This document shows, piece after piece, positions 8,664 through 17,609 of a DNA stretch of 64,000 nucleotides. Position 1 is the first letter of the stretch, and each line of letters begins with the position of its first letter. The position numbers and the translations under genes are program-made. Source of the DNA: an uncultured Paracoccaceae bacterium. Lineage in GTDB: Bacteria > Pseudomonadota > Alphaproteobacteria > Rhodobacterales > Rhodobacteraceae. Below the pieces are notes generated by a model. That model had not been told where the DNA came from and ran no database searches. It saw nothing but the letters and a program-made list of their open reading frames with translations. The stretch is taken from the NCBI GenBank assembly GCA_947496535.1, contig CANMDE010000004.1, forward strand, positions 62,001-126,000. Reading direction: 5' to 3'.

Positions 8664-9602
8664 TTAATTCTGTAATTCCAATGCGACCGCTTTCACGTCA
8701 TCGGGTGAACCGACAGCTTTGGCAGCAATCCCACGGTCGATCCGCTTAACCATGCCGGACAAGGCTTTCCCCGCCCCGATCTCCCAGATTTCGGTGACAC
8801 CCTCTGCGGCCATGTAAATCACGCTCTCGCGCCACCGAACAGAACCTGTGATTTGATCAACCAGCAATGCGCGGATCGTGGCAGGATCGCTAACACCACT
8901 GGCCAGCACATTGGCGACCAAGGGAACTGCGGGCCTTACCAAATCAACTTCACTCAGGGCCTTGGCCATGGCTTCGGCGGCTGGCGCCATCAGGCTGGAA
9001 TGAAACGGCGCGCTCACCGGCAGTAAGACGGCCCGCTTTGCGCCATGCTCCTTGGCAATAACGACCGCACGTTCGACCGCATCCTTATGCCCAGACACCA
9101 CCACTTGCGCCGGATCATTGTCATTGGCAGCTTCACAAACCTCGCCCTGCGCCGCTTCTTCCGCGACGGCCTTGGCCGCCTCAAAATCAAGCCCTAACAA
9201 CGCAGCCATCGCGCCCACGCCGACGGGCACGGCCTCTTGCATGGCAGTGCCGCGGATGCGGAGCAACCGGGCTGTATCAGCAACACCAATCGCTCCCGCA
9301 GCGGCCAAGGCTGAATACTCACCCAGCGAATGACCAGCCACAAACGACACGCTATCCAGCGTGATACCCTCGGACTCCAAGGCGCGCATGGTAGCCAATG
9401 ACACAGCCATCAAAGCAGGTTGCGCATTGCGGGTCAGGGTCAGATCGGCAATATCGCCATCCCAGATCAAACCAGACAGGTTTTCCCCCAAAGCGTCGTC
9501 GACCTCGTCAAAGACGGCTTTTGCGGCCGGGTAGGTCTCAGCCAATGCCTGCCCCATACCAATGGTTTGCGCCCCTTGCCCCGGAAACACGAATGCTCGC
9601 AT
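8664..9602 (-). CDS. fabD: Malonyl-CoA:ACP transacylase (FabD)
   Basis: 312 residues. Transfers malonyl from CoA to ACP to supply elongation units. N-terminal FPGQGAQ, nucleophile Ser92 in the GHSLGEYSAL elbow, and the later VSAPFHSSLM segment with the catalytic His. First gene of the minus-strand run fabD-fabG-acpP-fabF-mltG; the promoter should lie in 9603-9769, shared with the divergent cytochrome b561-YceI gene. Confidence 0.97.
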   Translation of the reverse strand: MRAFVFPGQGAQTIGMGQALAETYPAAKAVFDEVDDALGENLSGLIWDGDIADLTLTRNAQPALMAVSLATMRALESEGITLDSVSFVAGHSLGEYSALAAAGAIGVADTARLLRIRGTAMQEAVPVGVGAMAALLGLDFEAAKAVAEEAAQGEVCEAANDNDPAQVVVSGHKDAVERAVVIAKEHGAKRAVLLPVSAPFHSSLMAPAAEAMAKALSEVDLVRPAVPLVANVLASGVSDPATIRALLVDQITGSVRWRESVIYMAAEGVTEIWEIGAGKALSGMVKRIDRGIAAKAVGSPDDVKAVALELQN

Positions 9603-9769
9603 AACTCCCTCCCAATCTTCTTTTTCGTATTGTTGTCTGGCTTAGCGCGACCAGAAACAAGGCACAAGCAATCTAGCGATGCGCTTTGGTGAGAAACCGC
9701 ATCCAATTCTGACCATTGAGCGGGCGCCATTCGGTGCTACCATGGGCCAAAGCAGATGGAGTCGCCCCC

Positions 9770-10966
9770 ATGCCAATTGGCAACACAGACCAGCATTACG
9801 GTACCATCACCAAGACGTTCCACTGGCTGACCGCGCTGATCATCATCACCATCATTCCCCTTGGTCTGATCGCCAATCGCCTGCCCTACGAAAACGACGC
9901 CCAACTAGCTCTCAAGGCACAGCTGTTTTCCTACCACAAGACGCTGGGTGTACTGATATTCGCCGTGGCTTTGCTACGTATCATCTGGGCAATCACGCAA
10001 CCCAAGCCCGGCAATTTGCACCCCGAACGACGGTTAGAGACATGGCTGGCAGAACTTGTGCATTGGCTGCTCTACATCTCATTGGTCGCAGTCCCTCTTA
10101 CCGGCTGGATTCACCACGCCGCGACAACAGGCTTTGCGCCTATTCTTTTACCCATTGGCCAATCCCTTCCGCTCGTTCCCAAATCGGAATCTGTGGCGGA
10201 ACTATTTGGATCACTCCATTGGATATGGAGCAAAATCATGGTCGGCAGCGTTCTGCTACATATCGCCGGGGCACTGAAACACCATTTCATCGACAAGGAC
10301 ACCACGCTACCGCGCATGTGGTTCGGCCGGGCCGCGACGCCAGAAGTGCCACCCCATCATAACCACCTTGTTGCACCATTGATGGCTTTGGGGATATTTG
10401 GCCTCGCGACGGCAGGTGGCGCAGCAACAGGTATATTCGACGAACACGATAGCGCCGCGGCACCAAGCCTGGAAGCCGTGGCATCTGACTGGACGGTCAC
10501 CGAAGGTGCGATTGAAATCAGCGTGATCCAATTGGGCAGCGAAGTAACGGGTCAGTTTGATGAATGGACGGCATCCATCACATTTGATCCTGATGCGACA
10601 GGGGTGATGGGAAACGTCAATACCACCATCGCCGTCCAATCACTTCAGCTCGGCTCTGTATCAGGGCAAGCCATGGAAGCCGACTTCTTCGATGTAGCGA
10701 CGTTCCCGACGGCTGAATTCAGCGCCGACATCACGCAAGACGGCGAAGCCTATCTCGCCACCGGTACGCTAAGCATCAAGGGAACCGAAGTACCCGTCAC
10801 CCTGCACTTCAACCTCACTTTGGAAGGGGGAACCGCACAGATGGATGGGGCGCTCACACTTGACCGGCGCGATTTCAGTATCGGGGAAAGCATGGCCGAT
10901 GAAAGCAGCGTGGCCTTCCCTGTCGAAGTCAGCATCAACGTGACCGCAACCAGAGCAAACCCATAA
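9770..10966 (+). CDS. Cytochrome b561-YceI fusion protein
   Basis: 398 residues from ATG 9770 (TGGAG site 8 bases upstream; the in-frame ATG at 9716 lacks one). Residues ~10-175 are a four-helix cytochrome b561 with candidate heme-ligand histidines 18, 56, 98, 150 and 164. A fifth hydrophobic helix (~199-222) leads into a periplasmic YceI-like lipid-binding beta-barrel (~237-398: WTVTEGAIEISVIQLG, TGQFDEWTASITFDP, and a C-terminal FSIGESMADESSVAFPVEVSI). YceI domains bind polyisoprenoids; some b561 proteins pass electrons between quinones and periplasmic acceptors. The fusion suggests a quinone-like ligand held beside the heme, which is inference. The gene converges on a separate YceI gene 51 bases away. 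Confidence 0.88.
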   Translation: MPIGNTDQHYGTITKTFHWLTALIIITIIPLGLIANRLPYENDAQLALKAQLFSYHKTLGVLIFAVALLRIIWAITQPKPGNLHPERRLETWLAELVHWLLYISLVAVPLTGWIHHAATTGFAPILLPIGQSLPLVPKSESVAELFGSLHWIWSKIMVGSVLLHIAGALKHHFIDKDTTLPRMWFGRAATPEVPPHHNHLVAPLMALGIFGLATAGGAATGIFDEHDSAAAPSLEAVASDWTVTEGAIEISVIQLGSEVTGQFDEWTASITFDPDATGVMGNVNTTIAVQSLQLGSVSGQAMEADFFDVATFPTAEFSADITQDGEAYLATGTLSIKGTEVPVTLHFNLTLEGGTAQMDGALTLDRRDFSIGESMADESSVAFPVEVSINVTATRANP

Positions 10967-10998
10967 AAATGGCCGCGCCCGAAATCAACGGACGCGGC
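10965..10998 (-). terminator. Terminator for the free-standing yceI
   Basis: A 10-bp stem with one mismatch (10972-10981 with 10989-10998, GCCGCG core), followed on the minus strand by five T overlapping the fusion-gene stop codon. Positioned 20 bases past the yceI stop. Confidence 0.7.
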
Positions 10999-11017
10999 AC
11001 ATAACCAAATCCCGCGA

Positions 11018-11593
11018 TCAGCTGGCTTTTTCAGCCTCAATGGAGATCATGACCTCAACCTCATCGCTCACAAACGGGGCGGCAAGCCCGACGTCATAGT
11101 CAGACCGAAGCAATGTGGTTGTCGCATCGAAACCGGCCCAAGGCGTGCCTTTCTGGGGGTGTTCACCGGACTGATTCAACTTCGCGTCCAGAACAACTTC
11201 CTTCGTGATCTCGTTCAGGGTCAGATCACCCGTTATCAGGGCGGTATCGTCGCCAGTGACTTCGATACTTGTAGACGTGAACGTCACCATCTCATCCTCG
11301 CCTGCGCCAAAGAAGTCATCGCGCATGAAATGATCAAACCGTTCTTCCCAACCTGTGAACATGGATCGAACCGGAAACGACACCGTCACCGACGAATTGG
11401 CGGGATCTTCTTGATCAAACTGAATTTCACCATCGAAGCCGGAAAACATATTGTAAGTGGTCGAATAACCCAGGTGATTGTATGTAAACAGGATCTGGCT
11501 GTGGCTGGCGTCCAAAACATAAGTCTCAGGGGCCGCGATGGCAGGTGCCGCCAGCGCGGTCAGCAAAGCTGCGGATGTCATGACTTTTTTCAT
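11018..11593 (-). CDS. YceI family periplasmic protein
   Basis: 191 residues from ATG 11593 (GGAGA upstream). Signal peptide MKKVMTSAALLTALAAPAIA, then a complete YceI barrel: ETYVLDASHSQILFTYNHLGYS at its start, a GEIQFDQEDPANSSVTVSFP strand, RFDHFMRDDFF, and VTFTSTSIEVTGD. YceI proteins are secreted lipocalin-like binders of long isoprenoid chains. It faces the b561-YceI fusion, so two YceI barrels are encoded side by side; they may share the isoprenoid ligand. Terminator stems lie at both ends of the gene's neighbourhood. Confidence 0.93.
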   Translation of the reverse strand: MKKVMTSAALLTALAAPAIAAPETYVLDASHSQILFTYNHLGYSTTYNMFSGFDGEIQFDQEDPANSSVTVSFPVRSMFTGWEERFDHFMRDDFFGAGEDEMVTFTSTSIEVTGDDTALITGDLTLNEITKEVVLDAKLNQSGEHPQKGTPWAGFDATTTLLRSDYDVGLAAPFVSDEVEVMISIEAEKAS

Positions 11594-11694
11594 AAGTTGT
11601 CTCCAGAGTGATGTTGGCAATTGCAGCGTAACATCTCGCTGGATTGACAGGATAACAATCCTGCGATTTCGAACAGACCCTGTGTAAACGACAA

Positions 11695-11716
11695 AAGCGG
11701 CAGTAACCTGCCGCTT
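11695..11716 (-). terminator. Terminator after the 11.7-12.3 kb membrane protein gene
   Basis: Perfect 9-bp stem AAGCGGCAG / CTGCCGCTT with a 4-base loop; on the minus strand it continues into TTTTG. Lies 25 bases past the stop at 11741. Confidence 0.8.
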
Positions 11717-11740
11717 GTCCTCGCTTGAAATTGTCCGATT

Positions 11741-12349
11741 TCAGGCCGCGCGCTGCCGCCTCGGCATGGTCGCCATTGGCTCTGGCAAGACCATCAAATC
11801 ATTGGCCAGCCTGTCACGCAAACCCATCAACTGCGCTTCCGTCCCGATGGCCACCGGCACCGTCTGTGCGGTATTGCGATAACGCAGAACCAAGGTCATC
11901 ATGCCATCTTCACGGGCGGCCTGTTCCAGAAAAACGCCGCCAATGGTGTCAAACCCGTAGACACCAACAGTAGAGGGACGACCCGCCCGATTGCTGATAA
12001 CCTCACGGATTTCGCCGAGACTGGTATCAACATGAAGTTCCGACTTCGTGCCGCGACTGGCAAACCACAACAGGTAAGCGGCCAATCCGGCAAACAAGAC
12101 CGCCACCCCGATCCGCATGGCGCCGACATCCGTGCTGAACATCATTGATGGCATCACAAACAGACCGAAAGCGGCCGTCAAAAGGCAGGCTCCAAAGAAA
12201 AACGATATGACTTGCGCCAACATCAAGCCAAGCGGCGCACCCAGATTGCTGCGGATTTTGTAGCCCCAGAATATCTCTTCAACCGAAAAGGTTGCCGGGT
12301 TGGCCGAAAATTTTTGCCCTACTGGCGCGGTCATGTCTAAGTCGCTCAT
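11741..12349 (-). CDS. Hypothetical two-helix membrane protein
   Basis: 202-203 residues from ATG 12349 (GAGGAT upstream, MSDLDMTAPVG). Two adjacent hydrophobic helices occur at ~residues 42-67 and 76-95, separated by a short loop. They are followed by a soluble C-terminal part (~100-203) with a beta-rich pattern (SELHVDTSLGEIREVISN, GVYGFDTIGGVFLEQA) and an Arg-rich end. I do not recognise the family beyond a general resemblance to conserved Rhodobacterales membrane proteins. It is monocistronic and divergent from the ribosomal protein operon at 12607. No catalytic motif is visible. Confidence 0.8.
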   Translation of the reverse strand: MSDLDMTAPVGQKFSANPATFSVEEIFWGYKIRSNLGAPLGLMLAQVISFFFGACLLTAAFGLFVMPSMMFSTDVGAMRIGVAVLFAGLAAYLLWFASRGTKSELHVDTSLGEIREVISNRAGRPSTVGVYGFDTIGGVFLEQAAREDGMMTLVLRYRNTAQTVPVAIGTEAQLMGLRDRLANDLMVLPEPMATMPRRQRAA

Positions 12350-12527
12350 GAACCCGATCCTCTGTTGTCGATCATGATCTTGTGCCGATGAAACAGGGCT
12401 ATAAAAGGGCAATGCCAAGGCATCGTTAAGAAAATCACGAATGTTGCCGTGGGGTTACGTATATCGGGGTTGCATGAAATCCGGCGTTCTGTATAAGGCC
12501 GCATCCTTCTGCAAAGTGTTATGAACT

Positions 12528-12584
12528 GCGCAGCCTCTCGTGGATGGGACGCAGAAGGTTAACCGCCCATCCTTTGAAATGCGC
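12528..12584 (+). promoter_or_regulatory. Candidate S6:S18 leader element of rpsF
   Basis: Just upstream of rpsF the sequence can fold into an outer stem (12528-12532 with 12580-12584) and an inner 7-bp stem GGATGGG/CCCATCC (12542-12548 with 12566-12572). A CCG triplet (12563-12565) sits directly 5' of the inner 3' strand. In many bacteria the rpsF leader carries a stem with a bulged CCG that binds the S6:S18 complex and represses the operon. The match is structural by eye; covariation was not tested. Confidence 0.5.
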
Positions 12585-12606
12585 CGATATATGAACTGGA
12601 GTAAGC

Positions 12607-12960
12607 ATGCCGCTATACGAGCATGTCATGATTGCGCGTCAGGATTTGTCCAACACGCAAGCTGAAAGCCTCATTGAACATTTCGGAACCGTACTTGCCG
12701 ACAACGGCGGCAAGCTGCTGGAAAACGAATATTGGGGCGTCAAGACGATGGCCTACAAGATCAACAAGAACCGCAAAGGGCACTACGCCTTCCTGCGCAC
12801 CGATGCCCCTGCCCCTGCAGTACAGGAAATGGAACGTCTGATGCGCCTGCATGAAGATGTGATGCGCGTCCTGACCATCAAGGTCGACGCACACCAGGAA
12901 GGCCCCTCGGTACAAATGCAGAAACGCGAAGAACGTGGCGACCGCCGCGAACGTCGCTAA
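12607..12960 (+). CDS. rpsF: 30S ribosomal protein S6
   Basis: 117 residues starting MPLYEHVMIARQDLSN. S6 binds the 30S platform next to S18. The core MAYKINKNRKGHYAFLRTDA matches the bacterial family, and the basic Arg/Glu-rich tail (KREERGDRRERR) is common in alphaproteobacteria. First gene of rpsF-rpsR-rplI, with 26 and 10 bases between genes, and preceded by the candidate autoregulatory leader. Confidence 0.98.
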   Translation: MPLYEHVMIARQDLSNTQAESLIEHFGTVLADNGGKLLENEYWGVKTMAYKINKNRKGHYAFLRTDAPAPAVQEMERLMRLHEDVMRVLTIKVDAHQEGPSVQMQKREERGDRRERR

Positions 12961-12986
12961 TCTAGATCAGGAAAGGACCATAAATC

Positions 12987-13214
12987 ATGGCAACTAAACC
13001 ATTTTTCCGCCGCCGTAAGTCCGATCCGTTTGAGGGCGATAACGCCCCCAAGATCGACTACAAAGACACGAAACTGCTGCAGCGCTACATCTCTGAGCGC
13101 GGCAAGATCGTTCCCGCCCGCATCACCGCTGTTGGTGCAAAGAACCAGCGCAAATTGGCCCAGGCCATCAAGCGCGCGCGGTTCCTTGCCCTGCTGCCCT
13201 ATGCTGTAAAGTAA
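12987..13214 (+). CDS. rpsR: 30S ribosomal protein S18
   Basis: 75 residues. [15 protein letters not shown], then the conserved [19 protein letters not shown] and the RNA-binding [31 protein letters not shown]. Partner of S6 on the small subunit. Between rpsF and rplI with an AGGAAAGGACC Shine-Dalgarno region before its start. Confidence 0.98.
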   Translation: MATKPFFRRRKSDPFEGDNAPKIDYKDTKLLQRYISERGKIVPARITAVGAKNQRKLAQAIKRARFLALLPYAVK

Positions 13215-13224
13215 GGAAAATCCA

Positions 13225-13857
13225 ATGGATATCATACTGTTAGAGCGTGTGGCCAAATTGGGTCAGATGGGTGAAGTCGTTTCAGTCAAAGAAGGCTACG
13301 CACGCAACTACCTCTTGCCACAAGGCAAGGCACTGCGCGTGAACCAGGCCAACATGGCCCGTTTCGAAGCTGAAAAAGCCCAGATGGAAGCCCGCAACCT
13401 CGAAACCAAGAAAGAAGCCGATGCATTGGCTGCGAAGCTCGATGGACAAAAGTTCATCGTGATCCGCTCCGCCTCTGACGCTGGTTCGCTTTACGGTTCC
13501 GTCACAACACGTGACGCGGCTGATGCAGCCACCGAAGCCGGTTTCAGCATCGACAAAAAGCAGGTCGCACTGACTGGTCCGATCAAGGAATTGGGTCTTC
13601 ATGACTTGCTGGTGACGTTGCACCCAGAGGTCGACGCAACCATAACCCTCAACGTTGCGCGTTCGGTTGAAGAAGCTGAACTGCAAGAGGCTGGCAAATC
13701 GATTGCCGAACTGGCCGCTGAAGAAGAAGCCGCAGCCGAGTTCGAAATCCAGGAACTCTTCGACGACATCGGCGCAGCAGCGTCCGACGACGAAGAACTG
13801 GCTGAAACAGCTGGCGTCGAAACCGACGCACCTGCCGAAGAGAGCGAAGAAGACTAA
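13225..13857 (+). CDS. rplI: 50S ribosomal protein L9 with acidic C-terminal extension
   Basis: 210 residues, about 60 longer than the ~150-residue E. coli protein. N-terminal L9 domain [30 protein letters not shown], long connecting helix (~residues 40-75) and C-terminal domain ending near residue 150. The rest (~150-210) is a strongly acidic tail (many Glu/Asp/Ala, ending SEED). Similar acidic tails occur in other alphaproteobacterial L9 proteins. Last gene of the operon, followed by a good terminator 24 bases downstream. Confidence 0.97.
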   Translation: MDIILLERVAKLGQMGEVVSVKEGYARNYLLPQGKALRVNQANMARFEAEKAQMEARNLETKKEADALAAKLDGQKFIVIRSASDAGSLYGSVTTRDAADAATEAGFSIDKKQVALTGPIKELGLHDLLVTLHPEVDATITLNVARSVEEAELQEAGKSIAELAAEEEAAAEFEIQELFDDIGAAASDDEELAETAGVETDAPAEESEED

Positions 13858-13881
13858 ACTCCTTCGTTAGTCTGCATTATC

Positions 13882-13909
13882 AAGGCCGCTCTTTCAGGGC
13901 GGCCTTTTT
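13882..13909 (+). terminator. Terminator of the rpsF-rpsR-rplI operon
   Basis: 8-bp stem AAGGCCGC/GCGGCCTT with a 9-base loop followed by T5. The stem bases are the same as those of the terminator at 15159-15188. Confidence 0.88.
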
Positions 13910-14116
13910 GTTATGACCACCACAGCATGGCTGCGCAGTTAGACTGACACATAAGAATTGTTGCGCCAAACCGGCTTAACCCTTTCAAAAAACTAGACTT
14001 TACGATACCAACACTGAACGCCGAATGTCTGGGCGACGCCGGGGACCTGTCCGGGGCAAGAGAACGGACCGCAGGGTGGCATTTCAGTGGGGGCTGAATT
14101 TATTGTGGAGAAACAC

Positions 14117-15133
14117 ATGAGATCAATCGGAACATACCTCGCACTGACAAGTATCACCGCCTTAGCGGCTTGCGGATCATCAGGATCAAGCAGCAGTGGC
14201 AGCGGCAGCGGAGGTGATGACGTCGAGGTCGCACAGGCCTCCACAGGCTATGCCGTGGCCGGTGAAACAGATCCGGCAGGCGTAGCATTTACCAAGAGTA
14301 GCGTTCCTCTTATCGGCGCCTTTGGCGAGTTTTCAGAAGCAATTGATGCTGGCCTGTCTGCCCCTACAGAAGACTCTGATATTTCAGTGGATGATATCCG
14401 CTTGGCACCGCAAGCTATCACAATCGCAGTAAGTGATGACCTGGAAAGTATCGTTTTGACCGTCGATGGGGTGGACTACACCGCGACCCTGTCAGACGAA
14501 GTAGGCCTATTTGATGGATTTGACTCCGCATACACGTTTGAAGATGGTGATGCTGGCATATACTTGAACACCTCAACCATCTCAGACAGCGCCGAAATGG
14601 TATTCATCACGGCAGCTACTGATGAACAAATCCTGACTGGCTTTGACACATTCGGTTTTGACACCGATCCAACAGTAATTGACGCGGTCACAGGAACAGC
14701 GACCTATGACGGTCAGATCACCTTGTATACCGTATCTTCTTTCGAAGACGGCCTCGGTACCCAGATCGATGGCGACGCCCTTTCCGGTGACATAACACTC
14801 ACCGCCGATTTTGACGGCAATGCAATCTCGGGAGATGCTGTTTTCACTGAAGAAGTTTTTGATACCGACACTTCGGATTTTGTCACAGTTTCCGACAACC
14901 TGACATTCGAAGCAGCGGCAATCGACGGCAATGGATTTTCAGGAACGGTAAGCGACGATGGTGAATTCTTTGGGGACGGCGTTACTCTGCAAGACGTTAC
15001 CTATAACGGCAATTTCTATGGAGCAGAGGGAGAAACCGTAGGCGGAAACCTTTCTGGCACAATTGGCAATTCTGAGATGTCAGCACCGCTTCAAGGTGCC
15101 TTCGGAGCAAACGCATCGTCCGGTGACGAATAA
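14117..15133 (+). CDS. TbpB-like beta-barrel lipoprotein
   Basis: 338 residues from ATG 14117 (GGAG 6 bases upstream). Lipobox LAAC at residues ~16-19 is followed by a Gly/Ser-rich linker (CGSSGSSSSGSGSGGDD), so it should be lipid-anchored in the envelope. The C-terminal half alternates short strands and Gly/Asp turns (TYDGQITLY, SGDITLTADFDGNAISGD, NGFSGTVSDDGEFFG, VGGNLSGTIGNSEMSAP). This is the pattern of the eight-stranded transferrin-binding-protein-B/factor H-binding-like barrel common in roseobacters. Protein is very acidic. Ligand unknown; no TonB receptor or Slam gene is adjacent. It stands alone between two terminators. Confidence 0.75.
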   Translation: MRSIGTYLALTSITALAACGSSGSSSSGSGSGGDDVEVAQASTGYAVAGETDPAGVAFTKSSVPLIGAFGEFSEAIDAGLSAPTEDSDISVDDIRLAPQAITIAVSDDLESIVLTVDGVDYTATLSDEVGLFDGFDSAYTFEDGDAGIYLNTSTISDSAEMVFITAATDEQILTGFDTFGFDTDPTVIDAVTGTATYDGQITLYTVSSFEDGLGTQIDGDALSGDITLTADFDGNAISGDAVFTEEVFDTDTSDFVTVSDNLTFEAAAIDGNGFSGTVSDDGEFFGDGVTLQDVTYNGNFYGAEGETVGGNLSGTIGNSEMSAPLQGAFGANASSGDE

Positions 15134-15158
15134 CGCCTTTTGGTCATGACCAATTTCT

Positions 15159-15188
15159 AAGGCCGCTCCATCCGGGGCGGCCTTTTTT
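15159..15188 (+). terminator. Terminator after the barrel lipoprotein
   Basis: 8-bp stem AAGGCCGC/GCGGCCTT (15159-15166 with 15177-15184) and a run of T. Same stem as the rplI terminator. Confidence 0.85.
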
Positions 15189-15354
15189 TGTTTATTGCTC
15201 AAATCCAGAACTAGTCGACTGACAGCAACTGCTGAATTAACAAACAGTTGGACCGAAAAAGGAATTTTCCAACCCACCCCAAAAGCAACAAACCCTTGTT
15301 ACAAAGCCCCGCCAGATGTCTACTCAGCACATCATATCAAAATTGGGGGTTATC

Positions 15355-17313
15355 ATGTCGCTACGTCTCAACCGTCGCCATTTCATCGCCGGGTCCGCTG
15401 GGCTGATCGCGATGCATCCGTTTTCTGCAAGTGCGCAAGCCAATCAGGCCCATCTCCGCCTGATGGAAACCACCGACCTGCATGTGCATGTTTTTCCATA
15501 CGATTACTATGCCGACAAACCAATCGACACAGTCGGCCTCGCCCGAACGGCTACCCTGATCCAAGAAATACGGGCCGAGTCTACCAACGCATTGCTGCTC
15601 GATAACGGTGACTTTCTTCAAGGCAATCCGATGGGTGACTACATCGCCTATGAACGGGGCATGGCCGAAGGCGACATGCATCCGGTCATCACGGCGATGA
15701 ATACGCTTGGCTTTGATGCCTCCACGCTGGGAAACCACGAATTCAACTACGGCATCAGCTTCCTGATGAAATCGGTTGCGGGCGCTGCATTTCCAATCGT
15801 TTCCGCCAACGTCGTCAAAGAGATGGGGGCGGCCCCTGCCGACGACACGACGCTCGTCCCACCCTACGCCATTATCGAACGCACACTGACCGATGGAACC
15901 GGTGAGAGCCACCCAATCCGCATCGGCCTGATCGGCTTTGTGCCGCCGCAGATCATGAACTGGGACCGAAAACATCTTGAAGGCAACGTCCAGGCCCGTG
16001 ACATCGTCGAAGCGGCCCGCGCCTATGTTCCGCAAATGAAGGAGGCTGGTGCTGACATCATTGTTGCGCTGTCCCATTCAGGCATTGGCGGGGAAAATGT
16101 CGATGACGGCATGGAAAACGCGTCCATCCCGCTGGCCGCAGTTGACGGGATCGACGCCATCCTGACAGGCCATAGCCATTTGGTCTTCCCTTCACCCGAC
16201 TATGACGCATGGCCGGGCGTGGATGTCGCGGCCGGGACAATAGGCGGCAAACCGGGCGTGATGGGCGGCTTCTGGGGCAGCCATATGGGGCTGGTCGATC
16301 TGTTGTTGGAACGCGACGGGAACAGCTGGCGCGTTATTTCGCACACGTCCGAAGCGCGGCCGATCTCACTTCGCAACGAAGATCGCAGTGTCACACCGCT
16401 TGTCGATGACTACCAGCCAGTGCTGGACGCCGTGGCAGAAGATCATGAAGAAACATTGGCTTACATTCGCCGCGCTGTCGGCAAGACCGACGCGCCATTA
16501 TACAGTTATTTTGCACTGGTTGCGGATGATCCTTCGGTTCAGATCGTGTCCAACGCGCAAATGTGGTACATCAAGGACCAGTTGACAGGAACCGAATACG
16601 AAGACCTGCCACTGCTTTCCGCTGCCGCACCTTTCAAGGCGGGCGGACGTGGCGGGCCAGAGTATTTTACCGATGTACCCGTAGGCGACGTGGCCATTAA
16701 GAATGTCGCCGATCTTTACCTTTATCCAAACACCGTGCGCGCGGTGAAGGTCACTGGGGCGCAGGTAAAGGATTGGCTCGAGCGCAGCGCAGGTATGTTC
16801 AATCAGATCGAGCCGGGCGCCGAAGATGCGGTTCTCCTCAACCCGAACTTCCCCAGCTACAATTTCGATGTCATCGATGGTGTCACTTATCAGATCGACC
16901 TGACACAGCCCTCCAAATTCGACAGCGAGGGCGAGGTGATAAACCCGGACGCAAGCCGCATCACCGACTTGCAATATGACGGACAACCAATTGACCCTGA
17001 ACAGGAATTCATCATCGCCACGAATAACTACCGCGCCACTGGCGGCGGCAGCTTTCCGGGCGCGTCAGGCGACACGATCATCTTTGAAGGCCCTGACACA
17101 AACCGCGACGTCATCGTGCGCTACATCATCGAACAAGGCACGATCAATCCGACTGCGGATGAAAACTGGTCTTTCGCACCGATGGCAGAAACAAGCGTGA
17201 TCTTCGAAACCGGGCCTGCGGCAGAGGCGTATGTCGACACGCTGCAAGGCCTCAACCTGACCCCCACCGGCACGAATGACGCCGGTTTTGCGCTTTACCG
17301 CATCAGCTTCTAA
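15355..17313 (+). CDS. cpdB: Periplasmic 2',3'-cyclic-nucleotide 2'-phosphodiesterase/3'-nucleotidase
   Basis: 652 residues from ATG 15355. The N-terminus [16 protein letters not shown]...SASAQA has a twin-Arg pair and looks like a Tat-type signal. The N-terminal metallophosphatase domain (~30-340) has the two-metal motifs [38 protein letters not shown] and TGHSHLVFP. The C-terminal nucleotidase domain (~370-600) has FKAGGRGG and the [13 protein letters not shown] substrate loop. It releases nucleosides and phosphate from RNA breakdown products in the periplasm. Single gene with its own terminator. The choice cpdB rather than ushA follows from the FPYDYY and [14 protein letters not shown] motifs. 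Confidence 0.9.
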   Translation: MSLRLNRRHFIAGSAGLIAMHPFSASAQANQAHLRLMETTDLHVHVFPYDYYADKPIDTVGLARTATLIQEIRAESTNALLLDNGDFLQGNPMGDYIAYERGMAEGDMHPVITAMNTLGFDASTLGNHEFNYGISFLMKSVAGAAFPIVSANVVKEMGAAPADDTTLVPPYAIIERTLTDGTGESHPIRIGLIGFVPPQIMNWDRKHLEGNVQARDIVEAARAYVPQMKEAGADIIVALSHSGIGGENVDDGMENASIPLAAVDGIDAILTGHSHLVFPSPDYDAWPGVDVAAGTIGGKPGVMGGFWGSHMGLVDLLLERDGNSWRVISHTSEARPISLRNEDRSVTPLVDDYQPVLDAVAEDHEETLAYIRRAVGKTDAPLYSYFALVADDPSVQIVSNAQMWYIKDQLTGTEYEDLPLLSAAAPFKAGGRGGPEYFTDVPVGDVAIKNVADLYLYPNTVRAVKVTGAQVKDWLERSAGMFNQIEPGAEDAVLLNPNFPSYNFDVIDGVTYQIDLTQPSKFDSEGEVINPDASRITDLQYDGQPIDPEQEFIIATNNYRATGGGSFPGASGDTIIFEGPDTNRDVIVRYIIEQGTINPTADENWSFAPMAETSVIFETGPAAEAYVDTLQGLNLTPTGTNDAGFALYRISF

Positions 17314-17359
17314 CTAGCCGATCTTCCACTTCGGCAGAGGCAAACCATTGGCTTTAACA

Positions 17360-17389
17360 ACGCGCGGTCTGTTCAGGTCGCGCGTTTTT
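17360..17389 (+). terminator. Terminator after cpdB
   Basis: 7-bp stem ACGCGCG/CGCGCGT (17360-17366 with 17379-17385) followed by T5, 46 bases past the stop. The remaining 17390-17609 holds no recognisable gene or repeat. Confidence 0.8.
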
Positions 17390-17609
17390 CTCAATATCAT
17401 GGGGTAATTCACTGTTCTGAAACACTTTTCTGGATCACCCCCGTTAACCAGCGTTCAGGCTTACATTGACCGGCACCAGCCCATATTTCAGGCAACCCTC
17501 ACCGATTATCGGCGAGTTTCTTCCAAAATGGCATGATTGGCTTCAAGCGCTATGCTCCCACCCGTCACCACCTTACTTTTGTCACCGAACGAGTAAACCG
17601 GTGCATCTA

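Noticed and set aside
13882..15188. Duplicated segment because the rplI and lipoprotein terminators share a stem
   Set aside because: Only the 8-bp stem is shared; loops and flanks differ, so convergence on a good terminator is simpler.
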